Part shown: positions 10,292-23,728 of the stretch, piece after piece | Position numbering within the stretch: the first letter of the stretch is position 1 | How the letters are laid out: each line of letters starts with the position of its first letter | Assembly: GCF_029873635.1 (NCBI RefSeq) | Contig: NC_080422.1 | Coordinates: forward strand, 13,919,936-13,983,935 | Reading direction: 5' to 3' | Length of the DNA: 64,000 bases | Source of the DNA: Malania oleifera | Taxonomy: Eukaryota > Streptophyta > Magnoliopsida > Santalales > Ximeniaceae | Notes under the pieces: model-generated | What the model was told of the DNA's origin: nothing | Database searches by the model: none | Seen by the model: the letters and a program-made list of their open reading frames with translations, nothing else | Program-made: the position numbers and the translations under genes

Positions 10292-13200
10292 CCCCCCCCC
10301 AAAACGTACTGGGCCACAATATTGTAGCCACAATTAAATGAAGAATTATGACCAAGTTGAAATATTGTTGAAGTTATTTTTTTTAGTTGGTATTGGCAAG
10401 AGTAAAGAAATTTATAGGGGAGAGAAGAAAAAGGAAAAGCGGGACAATCTGAGTAAATAGCCCAACAAAGAACTAAAATAGAAGCTCATTAATGTGAGGA
10501 TAGCTAGTCAAGCCTTCTCCCTTCAATATGGAAAAAGATATTCTCAATAATTAGACAAAAAACATCTTTCAAATAAGTGCACGTTCATCTAGTGCAAATA
10601 GAATAATGGAAGAAGTCATGTATGCTTGAGAACATAATTTGACCAATTAAATTTCCCTTCTCCGCTAAGCTATCGCTGTGAACATTGACTCAAATACATG
10701 GTGGCAAACTGTATATTCACACTAATTTTGTTTGGAGGATTTGTGATAATGAGGGAGAAAGAAATTCCACCATTAATGAGAATGAATATTGACTATATGT
10801 GGAATTTGACCCATTTTCCCATGAGCGAAGAGTACGCGAGTGCAGCGGTTCGAGTCCGCTTATCTCCAACAGATCGTTTAAGCTTGGTGCTGGGGGAGGT
10901 CGAAACTTATCCAACAAGAAATTTCGCTACCTAGATCCTTGGCTCTTAAGACGTGGAGGAAAAAATGGATATTAAGAGGATGTAGCAATTACACATTTGA
11001 TTAATTTTGTTACTTTATGTTTGGAGAGATTTGGATTTGGAGTTGGATGAATTGGATAAGGGTGATTAAAATTTTATGAAGTTTGTCCAAATTCACCACA
11101 TCAAATTTAAGGTCCGAATCTATGCTCTAACGTTTTAGCTAGGCAATAAAGAATTTGTCAAAAAATGGTAAGAAGAAGAACAAAGGAAGAAGAAAGATCA
11201 ACCCCAATATCAGTGGACTATTTGAACAGGTTCATCTTATTGATAAAAACCTAGCAGTGGAGTCACGATCGTGGAGCAATTGAAGGCATTAACATATAAT
11301 ATTGTGCCGTTTTTTTCCTTGTGTAAGATGAATATTTAAGAGCAATCTTAAGTCTTGCTCGCTCATTTCACATTAAACTTGACTTGTTATTGTATCGAGA
11401 AAACTAGAATGAAAAAAGATATAACTTGTTATGAATGAAAAAAGCGAAGTACTTGTGGCAGAATGTTCTATTTCTCGTGTTTGGCTAAAATTGAATGTTA
11501 CAAGTACTAGATTAAATATCAAGTTGACCATAACATGCATTTAAACAAAATCTAAAAAATAAAAGGAAAATATTTAATTTCATCCATCATTCGAAGATTA
11601 AAATTTATGCAATTATCAATAAATTTCGATGTTGTAATCAATGCTTATCAATCAAATAGTATCTCCTTCCACATATGGAACTAACTAAGCAATATTTTCA
11701 TCACAACATCTATTCAGAATTGGTCAACAATATTATGGAACATACAGTACAGGAATACTTTCAAGGCAAGAGTTCTCTTCAATGGCTTCCTCTATCTGAG
11801 TTTCTCCATAGAGGATTTTTAAAACAAATTGATTTTTTATATGAGCCTTTTTTAGCATTAAGGACGATATAAATCGACCCTTAATTACTAAAATTTGGAT
11901 GAATAATCTTTAAAAATAAATTCAAACTATAGAAGAAAAATGTTCCTTTAGGGGATTGATAAGATGGCTTTTTTTTTTTTGTAAGATCTAAATCACTTTT
12001 TTTATAAAACTAAAATAAATTAGGTAGTGGAAAATTTAGAAATTCATGAATTTTCTTTTCCTCCAGCATAGCTTTGAATAATTCAATCCTTCTTGGCAAC
12101 AATGCCCCAAGGCTATGTTCAAAAAAAAGGTGGTTTTTTTTTTTTTGTTCATGTTTACTATAAAACTAAATGCGACCTTTGGGTTTGATAAAAAATTTAT
12201 TAATGACATACAACTCTTTCGTTTAAATTAACTCAAGCTAATTTGACGCATGGAGTTAGCATATATCACTTGGAATACTTCACTTACCAATACAAGGAAG
12301 AAGCAAAATTTTTGAGTTATCCAAGCGTTGGGTTTTCACAATAATAGTCTCAAGAAGTGAGAGAGTTAATTATTCTCAATATCATAGAGGCTGCCAAGGG
12401 GAGGAAGGGGTTAGGTTGTAGGTTAAATTGTGGTCTTGCTCTTATGTGAACGCTCATATAAGCTTGTTTCAAATATTTCAGGGGCTTCCCAAGAGAGAGA
12501 GAGAGAGAGAGAAGATTGTTGATGAGTTTAGAATATGCACGCACTTAAAAAAGATAAAACCGGAATTGGTTTGGACTATTCATAAAGTCAATGGTCAAAG
12601 ATAATTGATCTAGGTTGTATCATATCAGGCTCTATTATATATAAATAAAGAGACATCATTGAATGCCAATTTTTTAAGTTAGTAGAGGGAGTTGTGGGTC
12701 AATCACTCTTCTCGTTTGGTGTTATTAGGGAATCGAAAGCGATCTAGGTTAGGGGGGGGAAAACAAATTTTTGGGTGGTCTATATACACGAGAGTGTACT
12801 ATGAACATTCCAAAAAATATAACTAGCATGTTTTTTCTCAACATAATAAAATGGCACATTATCCCATTGAGTTAAAATTGCTATTAATAAATTGTGGAGG
12901 GTCACTAGTGTGACAAATTCATAGCTCCCATGTACCTGTCTTAGTTATAGTACCACATATTCATGTATTCCACAAACTTAATCTTTATTGTGGGAATAAT
13001 TGAATTGAATTTCAATTTGTAAGGAAAAAAATATTTTATTCTAACATTGTATGTTGATTGGGTTTTTATTTTCTTATACATTTTAGTTTGAGAACTATAC
13101 ATAAAAGAAAGAGTTACTTCTTAAAGTAAAAAAATTATGGATTTTCACTGTTACACAGATTTTTATGTATTTTCATGTATTTTTCTAAAAGTTGCTTATT

Positions 13201-14022
13201 ATTAATGGACTAATTAAGATCATAAAATGATTTTGACAAACTACAAATCAGTTATTTGGTTGTGAGTGTGTTTGATGTGTGGATCAATGATATTTCATAG
13301 CCACTTTACTAATTTTTGTATTGAAAATGTCAAAATCAATAGAGATATGATGGTTAGTTGTGAGAACCATATGTGAAATTGCAAGGCATGAGTATTGGGT
13401 CTATAAGTCAAACAATATATTTCATGGGTACCTTAGATATCTTAACGGGTTGTTACATAGGTCTGCAAGTGGTTGACATATGAAGTATTGTCATGCGACA
13501 TCCAGTGCTGAAAGTGCAGAAACGATAGCAGGACCAAATGAGATTCTATGACTTCGTCAGGGGTTGACAATTTGGTAGGTGGAGCGAACCATAGAATTGA
13601 GTATAGATGTTATGGGAGTAGATGTGGTTAAGGAAATGCAGTTGGACACCGTATTCGCTGTTAGTAGGGGAGACCGTGAGAACCATACATCACCGGATAG
13701 ATCTCTGTTAATAGTGAGTGATATCACAAAAGGTTCTTGGTTTATCTCATGTGGCACAAGCCTGATGTTGTTTCCAGTCGATAAGTGTTTAGTAAACAGT
13801 TGTGGTCCAATCAATCATAGTAGTTTAATTGACCATAACAACATAACAACTAATGTGCACGTTCCAAGTATTTTCACCTAATCACAATGTCATGGCACAA
13901 TCTTACATGCATTGATTACCTTTCTGTCAAGACAGGAGTATTATCGCGCACAACCGCCATTCCGTTCAACTTTTTTTACAATTAAGCTCGGTTGATAACC
14001 CGGCGCCTGTTTTCACGATTTT
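10292..14022. other. AT-rich intergenic stretch without a recognised gene
   Basis: A run of about ten C residues marks the outer edge of the palindrome. After it come AT-rich sequence, a short GA run at 12493-12512 and a trnA-like scrap at 10843-10870. The segment around 13440-13900 has higher complexity but no protein similarity I can name. The short reading frames here show no family motifs. Confidence 0.6.
10843..10870 (+). other. Fragment resembling the 3' end of plastid trnA-UGC
   Basis: A perfect T-arm (stem AGCGG/CCGCT, loop TTCGAGT) is followed by a 7-base acceptor strand TATCTCC and then A. From memory, the 28 bases match the 3' end of chloroplast tRNA-Ala(UGC) exon 2 and the first bases after it. 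The flanks diverge at once, and there is no D-arm or anticodon arm. It is a scrap, not a functional tRNA gene; probably a tiny plastid-to-nucleus transfer or a relic of a tRNA-derived repeat. Confidence 0.45.
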
Positions 14023-14027
14023 CAGAG

Positions 14028-16228
14028 TGTAACAATAATATGAGAATTTCATTTTTCCCAGTTCAAATTCCCAGATAATATAGTATCATAATGTTATTTC
14101 ATATCAATGTCACGTTCGTTTCTCAAAACCCATTATAAAGAGTGACCTAAACTCAAAAAATACCAGGTGACTGCACCAATATGAGTATCAAGCACTGTGC
14201 TAACTAAGTTTTAAAGCACGGTAGAGTAGTTTCTGGAAAGTTTGGGTGTTCATTATACCAAAGCCCCCAATTTACAAAACTGCAATTGTAATGCGATTGT
14301 TACACTTATCTATACATAAACATAATAAATAAAATAGTCAATAAGAACCGTGGGGTAGCGAGTACACTTGTCGATACGCGGAAACCTAGGCAGTAGTAAA
14401 TGATAAATCATCATTCTCATAACCATCAAATATTTAAACATAGTCAAAAATAATTCCAAAACACTGTATTATATTACATCTCCAAAAATACAAAGATTTA
14501 CTAGGACCCACAACAGAATTTCTGATCCAATTCAAACTGACCCCTTCACGGGGTAGCACAAAGACTCAACGGCGGCAAGACCGTCGGTCCTTCTGGGGTC
14601 TTGAAAATTATTCAGTTCGGGGGTAAGAAACTTCTCAGTAATAGAAAATAAATTAAATACAACTGTTCTGTGAAACATGAATATTTGATGCAATTACTAT
14701 ATATACAGTACATGTCATAGAGATGAAACATTCACATAACATATGAATCGACATCTCTGTTCGTATTTTACTAACTCATATAGTTCTAAAATGTCGGATA
14801 TAGCTGAGAATACTGAAATAATTCATCCCCAAGGATGTATAAGCTAGCTGATTGTATGATTCCCCACCTTACTGCGTAGTTGTGCGAGTCGAAGTGGGAC
14901 CCGACATATGGATATGGACACCGATTACTATCTGATGTTACATAAATGTCTGTCCGTACGATGAGGCTTGCACACTCGTTGGTGTCAGGACTGCCCCCTA
15001 GAGGGGTAGTACATAATGCTCTAACAACTGCCTTCACATTCACATATCCATCTCCACCCCCTTGTGGGGATGGTGATCAAAGAACACGTTCTCCGACCAG
15101 AGAGAGGGTCCCGCACTCTGTAGGCCGGTCGCGAAAAGCACCACATCTAGGACGGGTCCTACACTGCAGCAGGGTTCTCACTCAACACCCTGAGGTGTCA
15201 CATACATAAAACATAGTAAATAATGCTCCACTATCGTCTACCATAGGTACAGAGCCTTTGTAATCCAGACATGAACTATCATCCACGGTTTTGATACTAA
15301 CAATAATACATATTAATAATAAGTTTAACGTCGATAGATTCAGCTAAGCTATTTTTCGTCATACCGTTAATACTACGGCATCTTTGCAGTCGCTGATACT
15401 TTCAATCGGCTGGCCTTGCGACCAAAATCATACTATCCACAGCCTCGTGCTGGCTATCGTAATCACGGCCTGTGCGTGAATTCCGCCATCCATAATCTTT
15501 TGAATAAATAATTCATATCATGTTATTTTGAACCATTAAACTGCTATGCCTATACTTCATAACTTGCTACGAAAATCATTACTTGCATTTCATAGAAAAA
15601 GTCAAATATTACCATAACATAATATTATCATGTAAAAATTAATATTCATGGCCCCACCCAAACATAAAATCATTCCATTTCATTCTAAAATCGATTTCCT
15701 GACGAATAACAATAATATTTCAACCAAACATTGGCATTTTCTTCAAATAAATATACAAATAATAATGTTACTAAAAAGTATAATTTGCTGATAATAAAAT
15801 CTTGCATGGAAACTAGCTGTTATTTAGTCAGCTTTATCCTTTCACATGCACTGAAAAGTAACAACCCAGCAAAAAATTGCAGTTCGGTCCTTGCAGCACA
15901 GGGTTTCTCGTGTTCAACACCCTGAAAACGACACTTTCAAAACTAAACTCAGATTTTTGTGCATAAACATTTCACTATAATTCCAGTAAGACCAAAATTT
16001 TCACTTAAAAAGTCTTACCTGAAAATGGGACTGAATTTACAATTCTGCCCACCAACGATATGCCATCACAGTAGTACGTTTGTAAGAGATACTTCCCAGG
16101 AGCGTCGTGGTGGCCTCAGCTCTCTATCTAGCGAACGACAGAGCCAAAACGTTTTTTTAATTATTTTGAAGAGAGAGAGAGAGAAGGAGAACCGTATGAA
16201 GGAGGACCGACGCAGAGAGAGCGAGAGA

Positions 16229-16278
<50 letters not shown>

Positions 16279-16575
16279 TTTGACTACTAACTTTTCTGTG
16301 AAAACTCCAATGGTCTTGCAAACTATTTATAAATGGGTTCGTCAAGGAGTCAAGTCCTCTCGTCGATGAGGTCAGGAGGGACGAATTCGTCAAAGAACTC
16401 TCACCTCGTCGACTGGGAAATGAGAATCCCTCCAAAAGCATGACCTCTCAGCTATTTTCTCGTCGACGAGCTCATAGATGCCACCGTCGAGGAAGCCGCT
16501 GACTTCCTCCATGTTAATATTTCCCATTACCCTGTTACTTTATATTTAACTACCATATTTTTAAGATCATTTACA
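14028..16575 (-). mobile_element. Solo LTR, Ty3/Gypsy (Tekay/Del-like family), 2.5 kb
   Basis: The block starts TGTAAC and ends TTTACA, and is flanked on both sides by the 5-base duplication CAGAG (14023-14027 and 16576-16580). Its landmarks fall in the same order as in the LTRs of the Gypsy element at 49406-58565. These are an ACACCCTGAAAAC block near 15915, a CTTACCTGAAAATGGGA block near 16015, an AGGAGCGTCGTGGTGG block near 16099, a GA run at 16232-16274, a TATA-like ATTTATAAA near 16325, and several GTCGACGAG-type motifs near 16340-16490. No internal region adjoins it. Orientation follows the intact relative. An old copy. Confidence 0.75.
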
Positions 16576-16823
16576 CAGAGTTAAAACTGTAAAATCGTAA
16601 GAAATAGCAATTATACCCGGTAAAATTTTGCAGATAAACAGTCAAAATGTGTATAAAGGCATAAGCCATCTTTCTAGCGGTTTAGTTTTTCTAAAAATAC
16701 TGATGTAAATAAATCCTGTTACCTTAATCCCGAAAATAGAAATACGAAACGGAACGATCCAAAACAACTACGCCGGTGAGCAGACTCTTGAAACCTAAAG
16801 AAAGCGTAAAGCACCATGTTATT

Positions 16824-19800
16824 TGTAACACTCACCATTAAGACTTGTTTATCCACCTATGCTTGTCTGTACCGCCCTGCTTATGAGATCTCAGAACCCA
16901 CAAAGGACACTGGGTATTCGTTGTTAGCATAGACAATAACACTACGTGTAGCGGAAACACTAAGCTAGATTAACACATATACATACAATCCCAGAATGTA
17001 GTATATATAGACCATAGTCATAAACAAATATGTAATTCCCTTCAGATCATCGCCCCTAAAAAATACAAACTCTATCAAAACTGCACCCTAAAACAGGGTA
17101 TAAATAAACTCCCCCCCCACATCGAAGACACCCACACCCCCCATACCGCAGCCAGAAATCTGCTTCACCTAACTGGCTCACCTGAAATTGATAAAGTATG
17201 GGTGGGCGTCAAGCTTAGTAAGTGGAAAATGCTAGTATATTTCTAGTGTGTGGCGTCTGATCGTAAATGCTCTAATAATAGTATGTAAAACTGAGGAGTG
17301 ATGGATCTGTTAAAATCATATATCACCTGTACAGTATGCTAAATACTAACACCCCCCCCAGGAGCATCGGAAATGGCGTAGTCAATCACAGTGCAATATC
17401 ATACGAATATAAACAAAAAGCATAAAACGTATAACATAGTGACAACACTGTGTTTTATCCCTAGAAACTCTGAATGATCAATATGATTTGACCCCTTATG
17501 ACAGGGTTGTGCGGCCCATAGGCAGGACTTAACTTGGTCGGCCCTCCAAGTAAGTCACTATACTCTACACTACCTCAGCCTGGCCAAACTGCATACTCTA
17601 CTAGGCGTAGGACTAGCTGCTACCTCATTAAACCGGCCCCCTCAACCCAGTGAATTGGGGAGCTACATTGTAACAACCTGCTTAATAAACTGACTTTTTT
17701 ATTTTATTTTATATATACTATGATAATCTACATGCTCTGATACCATACTGGGATAAACCCAACCATGAACCTAAGAGCTGAGAGCAATAAATCAATAGAC
17801 AATAACCATATGAAAAATAAACACAAGACAAAGAAACCAATACCACATAAGCCAGAGTACGAGATGGTTCCAAAAGAGTAACACATAATCCACGTTTACC
17901 CAAAAATACTCTCAACCATGCGGCTATAGCAAAAACCACGTCCCAAAATATATCACTCTCTGCACCGGGCCACCATTGAAGCTCCTTATCTGCGAGATTG
18001 ATCTGCTCGCCTACCTAGATCCATGAAAAATGATTCAAAATAGGATAGAAGCTAAGATCAGTAAGACGAAATATGTTATTACTAGTGTGTGGCAAATTAG
18101 TATATATCATGAAAATCTGTGTACAAATAAACATGTATTACTGAGTATATAATAAAGCACAAGTGATAAAATACCACCCCCCTTCCATGTTGCTTTACAT
18201 AACAGTTATCAGTAGATTACAATCAAAATACTTAATCTATACATGTATATTCCCTTTTTCTGTAAATCTGTCATCGTAATAGTAATGAAACTGTTCCTGT
18301 GGATATCTGTTGTGTCAAGACTTAACCATCTCATGACAGGGTTGTGTGGCCCGTAGGCGAGCTTTACCTGGCTGGCCATTCAATGAATAAATCAGATAAC
18401 TTATCGGTCGATTGCCCACACAACCCATATCTGAATGGGGCGACTATCCTATCAAGGGCCACGGTGATAGACATTACCACTAGTATCAAAAGGGGGTTGC
18501 ACTTCATAAAGTAACATATATCTGTAGCAACGGTACAGTGCTCTGTAAACTGAATAGGTCCAACAAGGTCTGCCTATCATATAGTAAATCTCTGTATATA
18601 CGTATCTCTATTGATTTACCTGATTTTGAAATAACAGTAATAACCATGATGATGCCTCAATTGTACGGTAATTATGAGAAATATCTAATCATAACAATGA
18701 AACTACATAAATCATAATACTGATATTCATATAATAATGGTAGTGCGATTATAAAATCAGGTATGAAATATCGAAAATCAGAATATGAAATATCGTAAAA
18801 CATATTTTGCTACTATAGTCAATGCACAAACCACACGATACTTAAATACATAAGGTTCAATCATTTTTTTAATAAACTATATAATAATTTTATTAAAATA
18901 CCTAAAACATAACATATTCCCTTACTGACTTATGGCAAGCCCTATGGGCTACTGTCCTAACACCCGCAGGGCCTGTCAAAACACCTGGAAATAATTATTT
19001 GCAAGTAAACAGAATTCAGTATTTCTCGCCTACATCATTTCGGTGATGTTGGTTATACTTTGTTTTTTTCTATAAACTTCATAGGCCAAATTTGGGCTAA
19101 AAGGCCTTCCCTGAATTGCGGAGAAAACAACTTTATTCCAAGTGATCGTTTAGGAATTGTAGGAACTTCGCCAGGAGCGTAGCTGGTAGCCTCAAATCTT
19201 TGATCCGGCGACTGGCGGGGCCAAAATCGAAGGGAGAAAGGAGAGAGTGACTAGAGAGATGAGAGCAGGCGTTTGGAAATGATATAAAAATCGATTTTAG
19301 CATTTATTAAAGGCCCGATTCCGTTGATGAGGCACGTCACCGCGTCGGATGAGTCCTTCATTAAATCGTCGAAAAATTCAGAGAAGCCAAAAAACATCAC
19401 CAGTATTTATTTGTCGACGAATCACTATATCGTCCGAATTTCCTTGATGAATTATCTGACGAAATCCTAAATTCGTCGAAGAGTCATGACAATTTCATGA
19501 ATTTATTATTTTATTCCCAAAGCAATGTCGTAGGGAACGAAGGTATACAAACCTCCTCTATTTCTGTTTCTATTTCTCTCTCTCTCTCTTATTATATTTA
19601 AATTCTATTATTTTTCGGGTCACTACATTGCAACTCTCCAAACACGGTTGACGGTACCCACACACTATCTGAGATATGTGGTTACACTCTATTTATATCT
19701 AGCAACGATACCGTGCTCTGTATTCTTTATTGGTATCATGTATGATAATCATTCGTCAGGGGATAATGCTATTATATATATACATATATATGCTTTTATG

Positions 19801-21153
19801 TTTTCATCATGTTCCAAATTACCATAACGATATATAATGTACTCGAAAATACTGTAATCTCTGTATGCTATATTTGTAGTATCTGTGCTATCTCTGTATA
19901 TCTATTTGTATATCTGTAGTTATAGTAATAAGAAAACATGACATACTATTAAATACTGTATATTACTGTTGTTAATCAAGCTGTAAATACTGATAAGGTA
20001 AAATTGTAAGATATATTCTAGTATATCTGTAATATACTATCTGTATAAAAAACTATAACATTACTGATCTGAGTAAAACTGTAAGATATTGTTTGGATGA
20101 AATATCTGTACTATACTGTCTATATTGTGTGTTAGTATCGTAATGATATACTGTAAAAGGATATAAGTTCTTTATTCACGGGTTATCAATCAGATCTACT
20201 CAGGCCACCCAACCATTTAAACCCATATTTGTTAAAACTGGGTAATAGGTGGGATATACATATGTATAAACTCGTGATAACACTATAAACAATTCTAGGA
20301 AGCATTTTCCCCACTCTTCGGCGTACTGACAAGCCCTATGAACTCTAACCCTATACCGCACAGGGTTCTCAGCTTTAACACCCTGAAAACAACCATCCCC
20401 TTAGAACCAAAATATTTTTTTTCTTTTTTTTGTTTTTTTTTTTTTTTCAGTTTTTTATTGCATACAATACTGCACTAGTAACTCCTATTAAGGTAGGAAA
20501 ATTTGCATAAATACCTTATGCCTATGAAAAGTTGGGAATGAATTTCTAAACCCCTTCACTGACGATCCGGCTCTGGCAGACTTGTAGGAACTTCGTAGGA
20601 GTGTCGTGGTGGCTGTCAGATCGTCTTTTTTTGAGGGTCAGAAAACGGGGCCGTGATCTGAAACGGATAGTATGGAGAGGGTTGTGACGAGAGAGACCTA
20701 TAGCCTACTTGGGCCCGAATGTGCTGACAAATCTCGGTTTGGCGATTATAACTTGTATTAGACGAGCGAGTACCGTTCCATCCGTGTGACGGAGGTCTTG
20801 ATACGGAATTGTTGACGAATTATCCTCCTCATCGACGAATGTCGGAGGAAGAAAACACGAGGGCCAACACAGCCCGCTCGCGGGAGGGGCGTGGTATGCG
20901 ATAAAAGGCGTGGGAATTCGGGCGACTCCTGAGGCCCCTTATGAGCTCGTCGACAAATCATGTATTCGTCGAGAGGCCCTGTTGTTAAAATGAATAGAAA
21001 TAAAAGAAAATTTTTAAGTTATATATTCAAAGTGAGTATATTGCTCGTGCGAGTGCACACAGGCGTCGACGAAGCCTACTTCCTCCTTCTGTTTCTGTTT
21101 CCATTTCTCTCTCTCTTTATTATTTAAATACCATTATTCTTCGGGTCGTTACA
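16824..21153 (-). mobile_element. Older Gypsy-like LTR interrupted by a second LTR
   Basis: The outer LTR is present as 16824-17668 plus 19628-21153. The left piece carries the landmarks GTTGTGCGGCCCATAGGCAGG and CCGGCCCCCTCAACCCAGTG, and ends at GGGGAGCTACAT. The right piece resumes exactly where the related LTR at 49406 continues (CAACTCTCCAAACACGG, then ACACACTATCTGAGATATG). It then runs through the ACACCCTGAAAAC block near 20378 and the GTCGTGGTGGCT block near 20600 to end in GTTACA. Without the insertion it is about 2.37 kb. No matching target-site duplication was seen at its outer ends, so those limits are approximate. Confidence 0.65.
17669..19627 (-). mobile_element. Nested solo LTR inside the older LTR
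   Basis: The insert starts TGTAACAACC and ends near GGTCACTACA. It carries the same landmark order as its host LTR: GACAGGGTTGTGTGGCCCG near 18337, GGAGCGTAGCTGGTAGCC near 19173, TATA-like sequence, and TCGTCGA motifs to 19480. Both junctions share the eight bases CTACATTG. TACAT may be the duplication if the LTR ends at 19623. No internal region is present. It inserted after the host LTR did. Confidence 0.7.
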
Positions 21154-21367
21154 ACTATAATCTTGACTGCTACACAACTATCAAATCGAAAACGAAATCA
21201 AATCCTTACCTCGATTTTAGGGAAAACCCAAAAATCTTCAAAACGATGATCTGATATGCTATAACTGTAGAGTTTTTTTCCCTGATTCACGCATAAACTT
21301 CCGATCGTAGAAACAAGCGACGAACGGCAAAGGATCGGAGAGAGAGAGAGAGATAGATAGATAGATA

Positions 21368-21414
<47 letters not shown>

Positions 21415-22200
21415 GAGAGAGAAGCGAGCGAGAGCCGAGAGAGAGCGCGTAGAGCTTTTAGGTTTTATTCTCTTTTTCCCTGCTTCACGCATAAAACTCC
21501 GTCGTACAACCCCCGCCTCCCGGCAACGGATCGGAGCGCGCGCCTAGATAGCTAGCTCAGCTAGAGAGAGCGCGAGCAGCTCCGCGAGAGAGTCAGATCT
21601 GAGGCGAGAGAGAGAGTTTTAGGTTTTCCTCCCCGTTAGCCCAAAATGAGTATTAACTCAAATATTAACTGAGTCGACATTTGCATCGACGAAGGGGCAG
21701 ACCATGTCGTCGCAACGACACCTCATCCGTATATTTTTCTCTCTGGTTTTGCTCGTATCTCTGTTGTGCAATACGCCTTGTCTCAGCTCCTTTCAACCAC
21801 CCAGAGCTGCAGGGGCTTCGTTGTATAAGAATATACACGCCTTTGTCGCCGAAGCCCTGTTGTATTCCCTTTTTACCTACTTCTTATTATTTACTTATTG
21901 ATGGGTGGGTCCTACACTTCGCCTATCGGACAAACAAGCCCTGCCCTCTATCCTCAAGCTGAGAGGCCGAGTAGAGACGAAACTCGCGCATGACTGACTA
22001 CAACGCTTATAGGTATATCTTTGCAATTTTTAAGACAAAAATTTGCGATATTTTTGTTAAATATTGTATGAGAAACCACATTTTTTTTTAAATGAAACCC
22101 CAATTTAATTGATAGCCCTCACTTATGGTAGAAGAATACCGTGGTTACAAGCAGGACACATGAAATTTACAAATAAACTATAAAAAGTCATCCTGAGCAT
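21154..22200 (-). mobile_element. Gypsy LTR and internal-region fragments
   Basis: 21154-21914 looks like the promoter-distal part of another LTR of the same type: a lead-in (CCTTACCTCGATTTTAGGG), GA microsatellites at 21337-21412 and 21590-21615, and a terminal GGGTCCTACA. Around 22110-22145, CCCTCACTTATGGTAGAAGA closely matches the stretch just inside the left LTR of the Gypsy element at 51549-51585. Limits are approximate and the fragments may come from separate insertions. Confidence 0.5.
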
Positions 22201-23728
22201 CAAAACCAATAATAAAAAAACTAGTACCATCATCCAACTAAAACAATCTAAACATGTCTATATGGAATCAAAATCAGACAAAAAAAAAAAAAAAAAACAT
22301 TAACAAAGTACCTGCGAAAATAAACCAGAGGAAAACCAAATGATGTCAATTAAAGTCGAAGACTTGAAATACTCATCTTATCCATATGAATGAGACTTCT
22401 CATTTTACTCGGCAGCACATCACTTGCAAAATAGCGCTTCGTGTCGCCTTCTTCGCCTTAGCGAGCCAAGAAATCCGCCACCTGATAAATATCTCATTTT
22501 TTCTTTTCAATTCATTTTAGAATTTGATAAAGTTGGCCTAAATTCTTCTAGTATTAACACCATCGATAAATATATATTGATAAGATTATGTATTCAGTTC
22601 TTTTATGAACATTGATCATGAATTTAATTTTATCTTGTTATATTTCCATTTGCTATTTTATTGGAGAAAATGCACATGAATGATGCTTGTGGGAGAATAA
22701 AAGTTATAACCCTACATAGCTCGTAATACTTGAACTATGCAGAAAAAAATGACCGTGACTGGTAACTCAATCCTTGAAATTTAGAATCATTGATTTTCTC
22801 TTTTGGTGAAAATTTTAATGTCTGTTATTTTATTTGTAATTTAGTATATTTTATATTTTCTTATTTATTGTGAATGTTTGTTTATTTTGGGTAATTAGGA
22901 AAAGATAAATCTAATTATTAAAGTGCCAAAAAATTTGCTTTGTTTATTTTGTAGAGTCAGGAATAAAGATATTTAATTATTAAAATGCCTTGTGGTTAAT
23001 TGATATGTAATTGTATTATGATGGTTTGTAGGAGCCTATGAGCAAGAGATCTAAAAGTGATCACTAAGTAGCATAAAAACTACTAAGCTAGTAGGAATTA
23101 GGAGCAAAAAGAAAAGATCCAATAAGACCAAGGGGTTCTCAATCGTTTAAGTTATTTACAAAGTTCAATTTTATTACAATTATGAAGTATTATGGAATTA
23201 ATGTTGTTCATATATATAAGTCTCACAAGCCTTATAACAACAATAATTTTTAACTTAAATACATTGGTTCAAACTTTGAGAACATCCAAACTACAACATC
23301 AATAGTCAAGTTCTCACAAAGAGATAATAAGCTCGATTTGGGCTCGATTTGCCAAAATTAAAAACTATAAAATTCGGTTTAGTTATTTGTTCGGCCCATA
23401 ATCGATCGGTTATGAATCTACCTATGGTCGGAGTCGGATCATTCTTACCCATTTCCAACCTGACTCCGAATTCTGCACCAACCGCCGCCGCCGCCGCCGA
23501 AGTGCTATAGCCATCCATATTGCATCAGAAAATCCATTTCTCCATAAAACTCCCAAACTCTTTTGGGGCGGCCACACCGCCCCCACAACCCACAGCACCC
23601 ACACGACGAACCCCAACAAATTGCAACCACCCCACCAACGCAAACATCAGAAGCACTAGCCAGCACAAAACAACAATAACTCCCTGCGAGAGCGTGATCT
23701 GAGGGCAAGAACAAGTTTCGACTTCGGA
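22201..23728. other. Intergenic stretch and presumed promoter of HPR2-like copy 1
   Basis: AT-rich DNA to about 23300, including an A run near 22280, is followed by a GC-richer segment. That segment holds a (CCG)n microsatellite near 23482-23500 and a C-rich leader-like stretch up to the HPR2 start at 23729. No reading frame on either strand resembles a known protein. Confidence 0.45.

Noticed and set aside
10698-10934. Short open frames over the trnA-like scrap
   Set aside because: No similarity to known proteins; AT-rich intergenic context.
21259-21492. Open frames rich in SLSLSL or ERERER (also near 1508-1723, 16157-16441, 24636-24854 and 44167-44394)
   Set aside because: These are translations of GA/CT microsatellites, not proteins.
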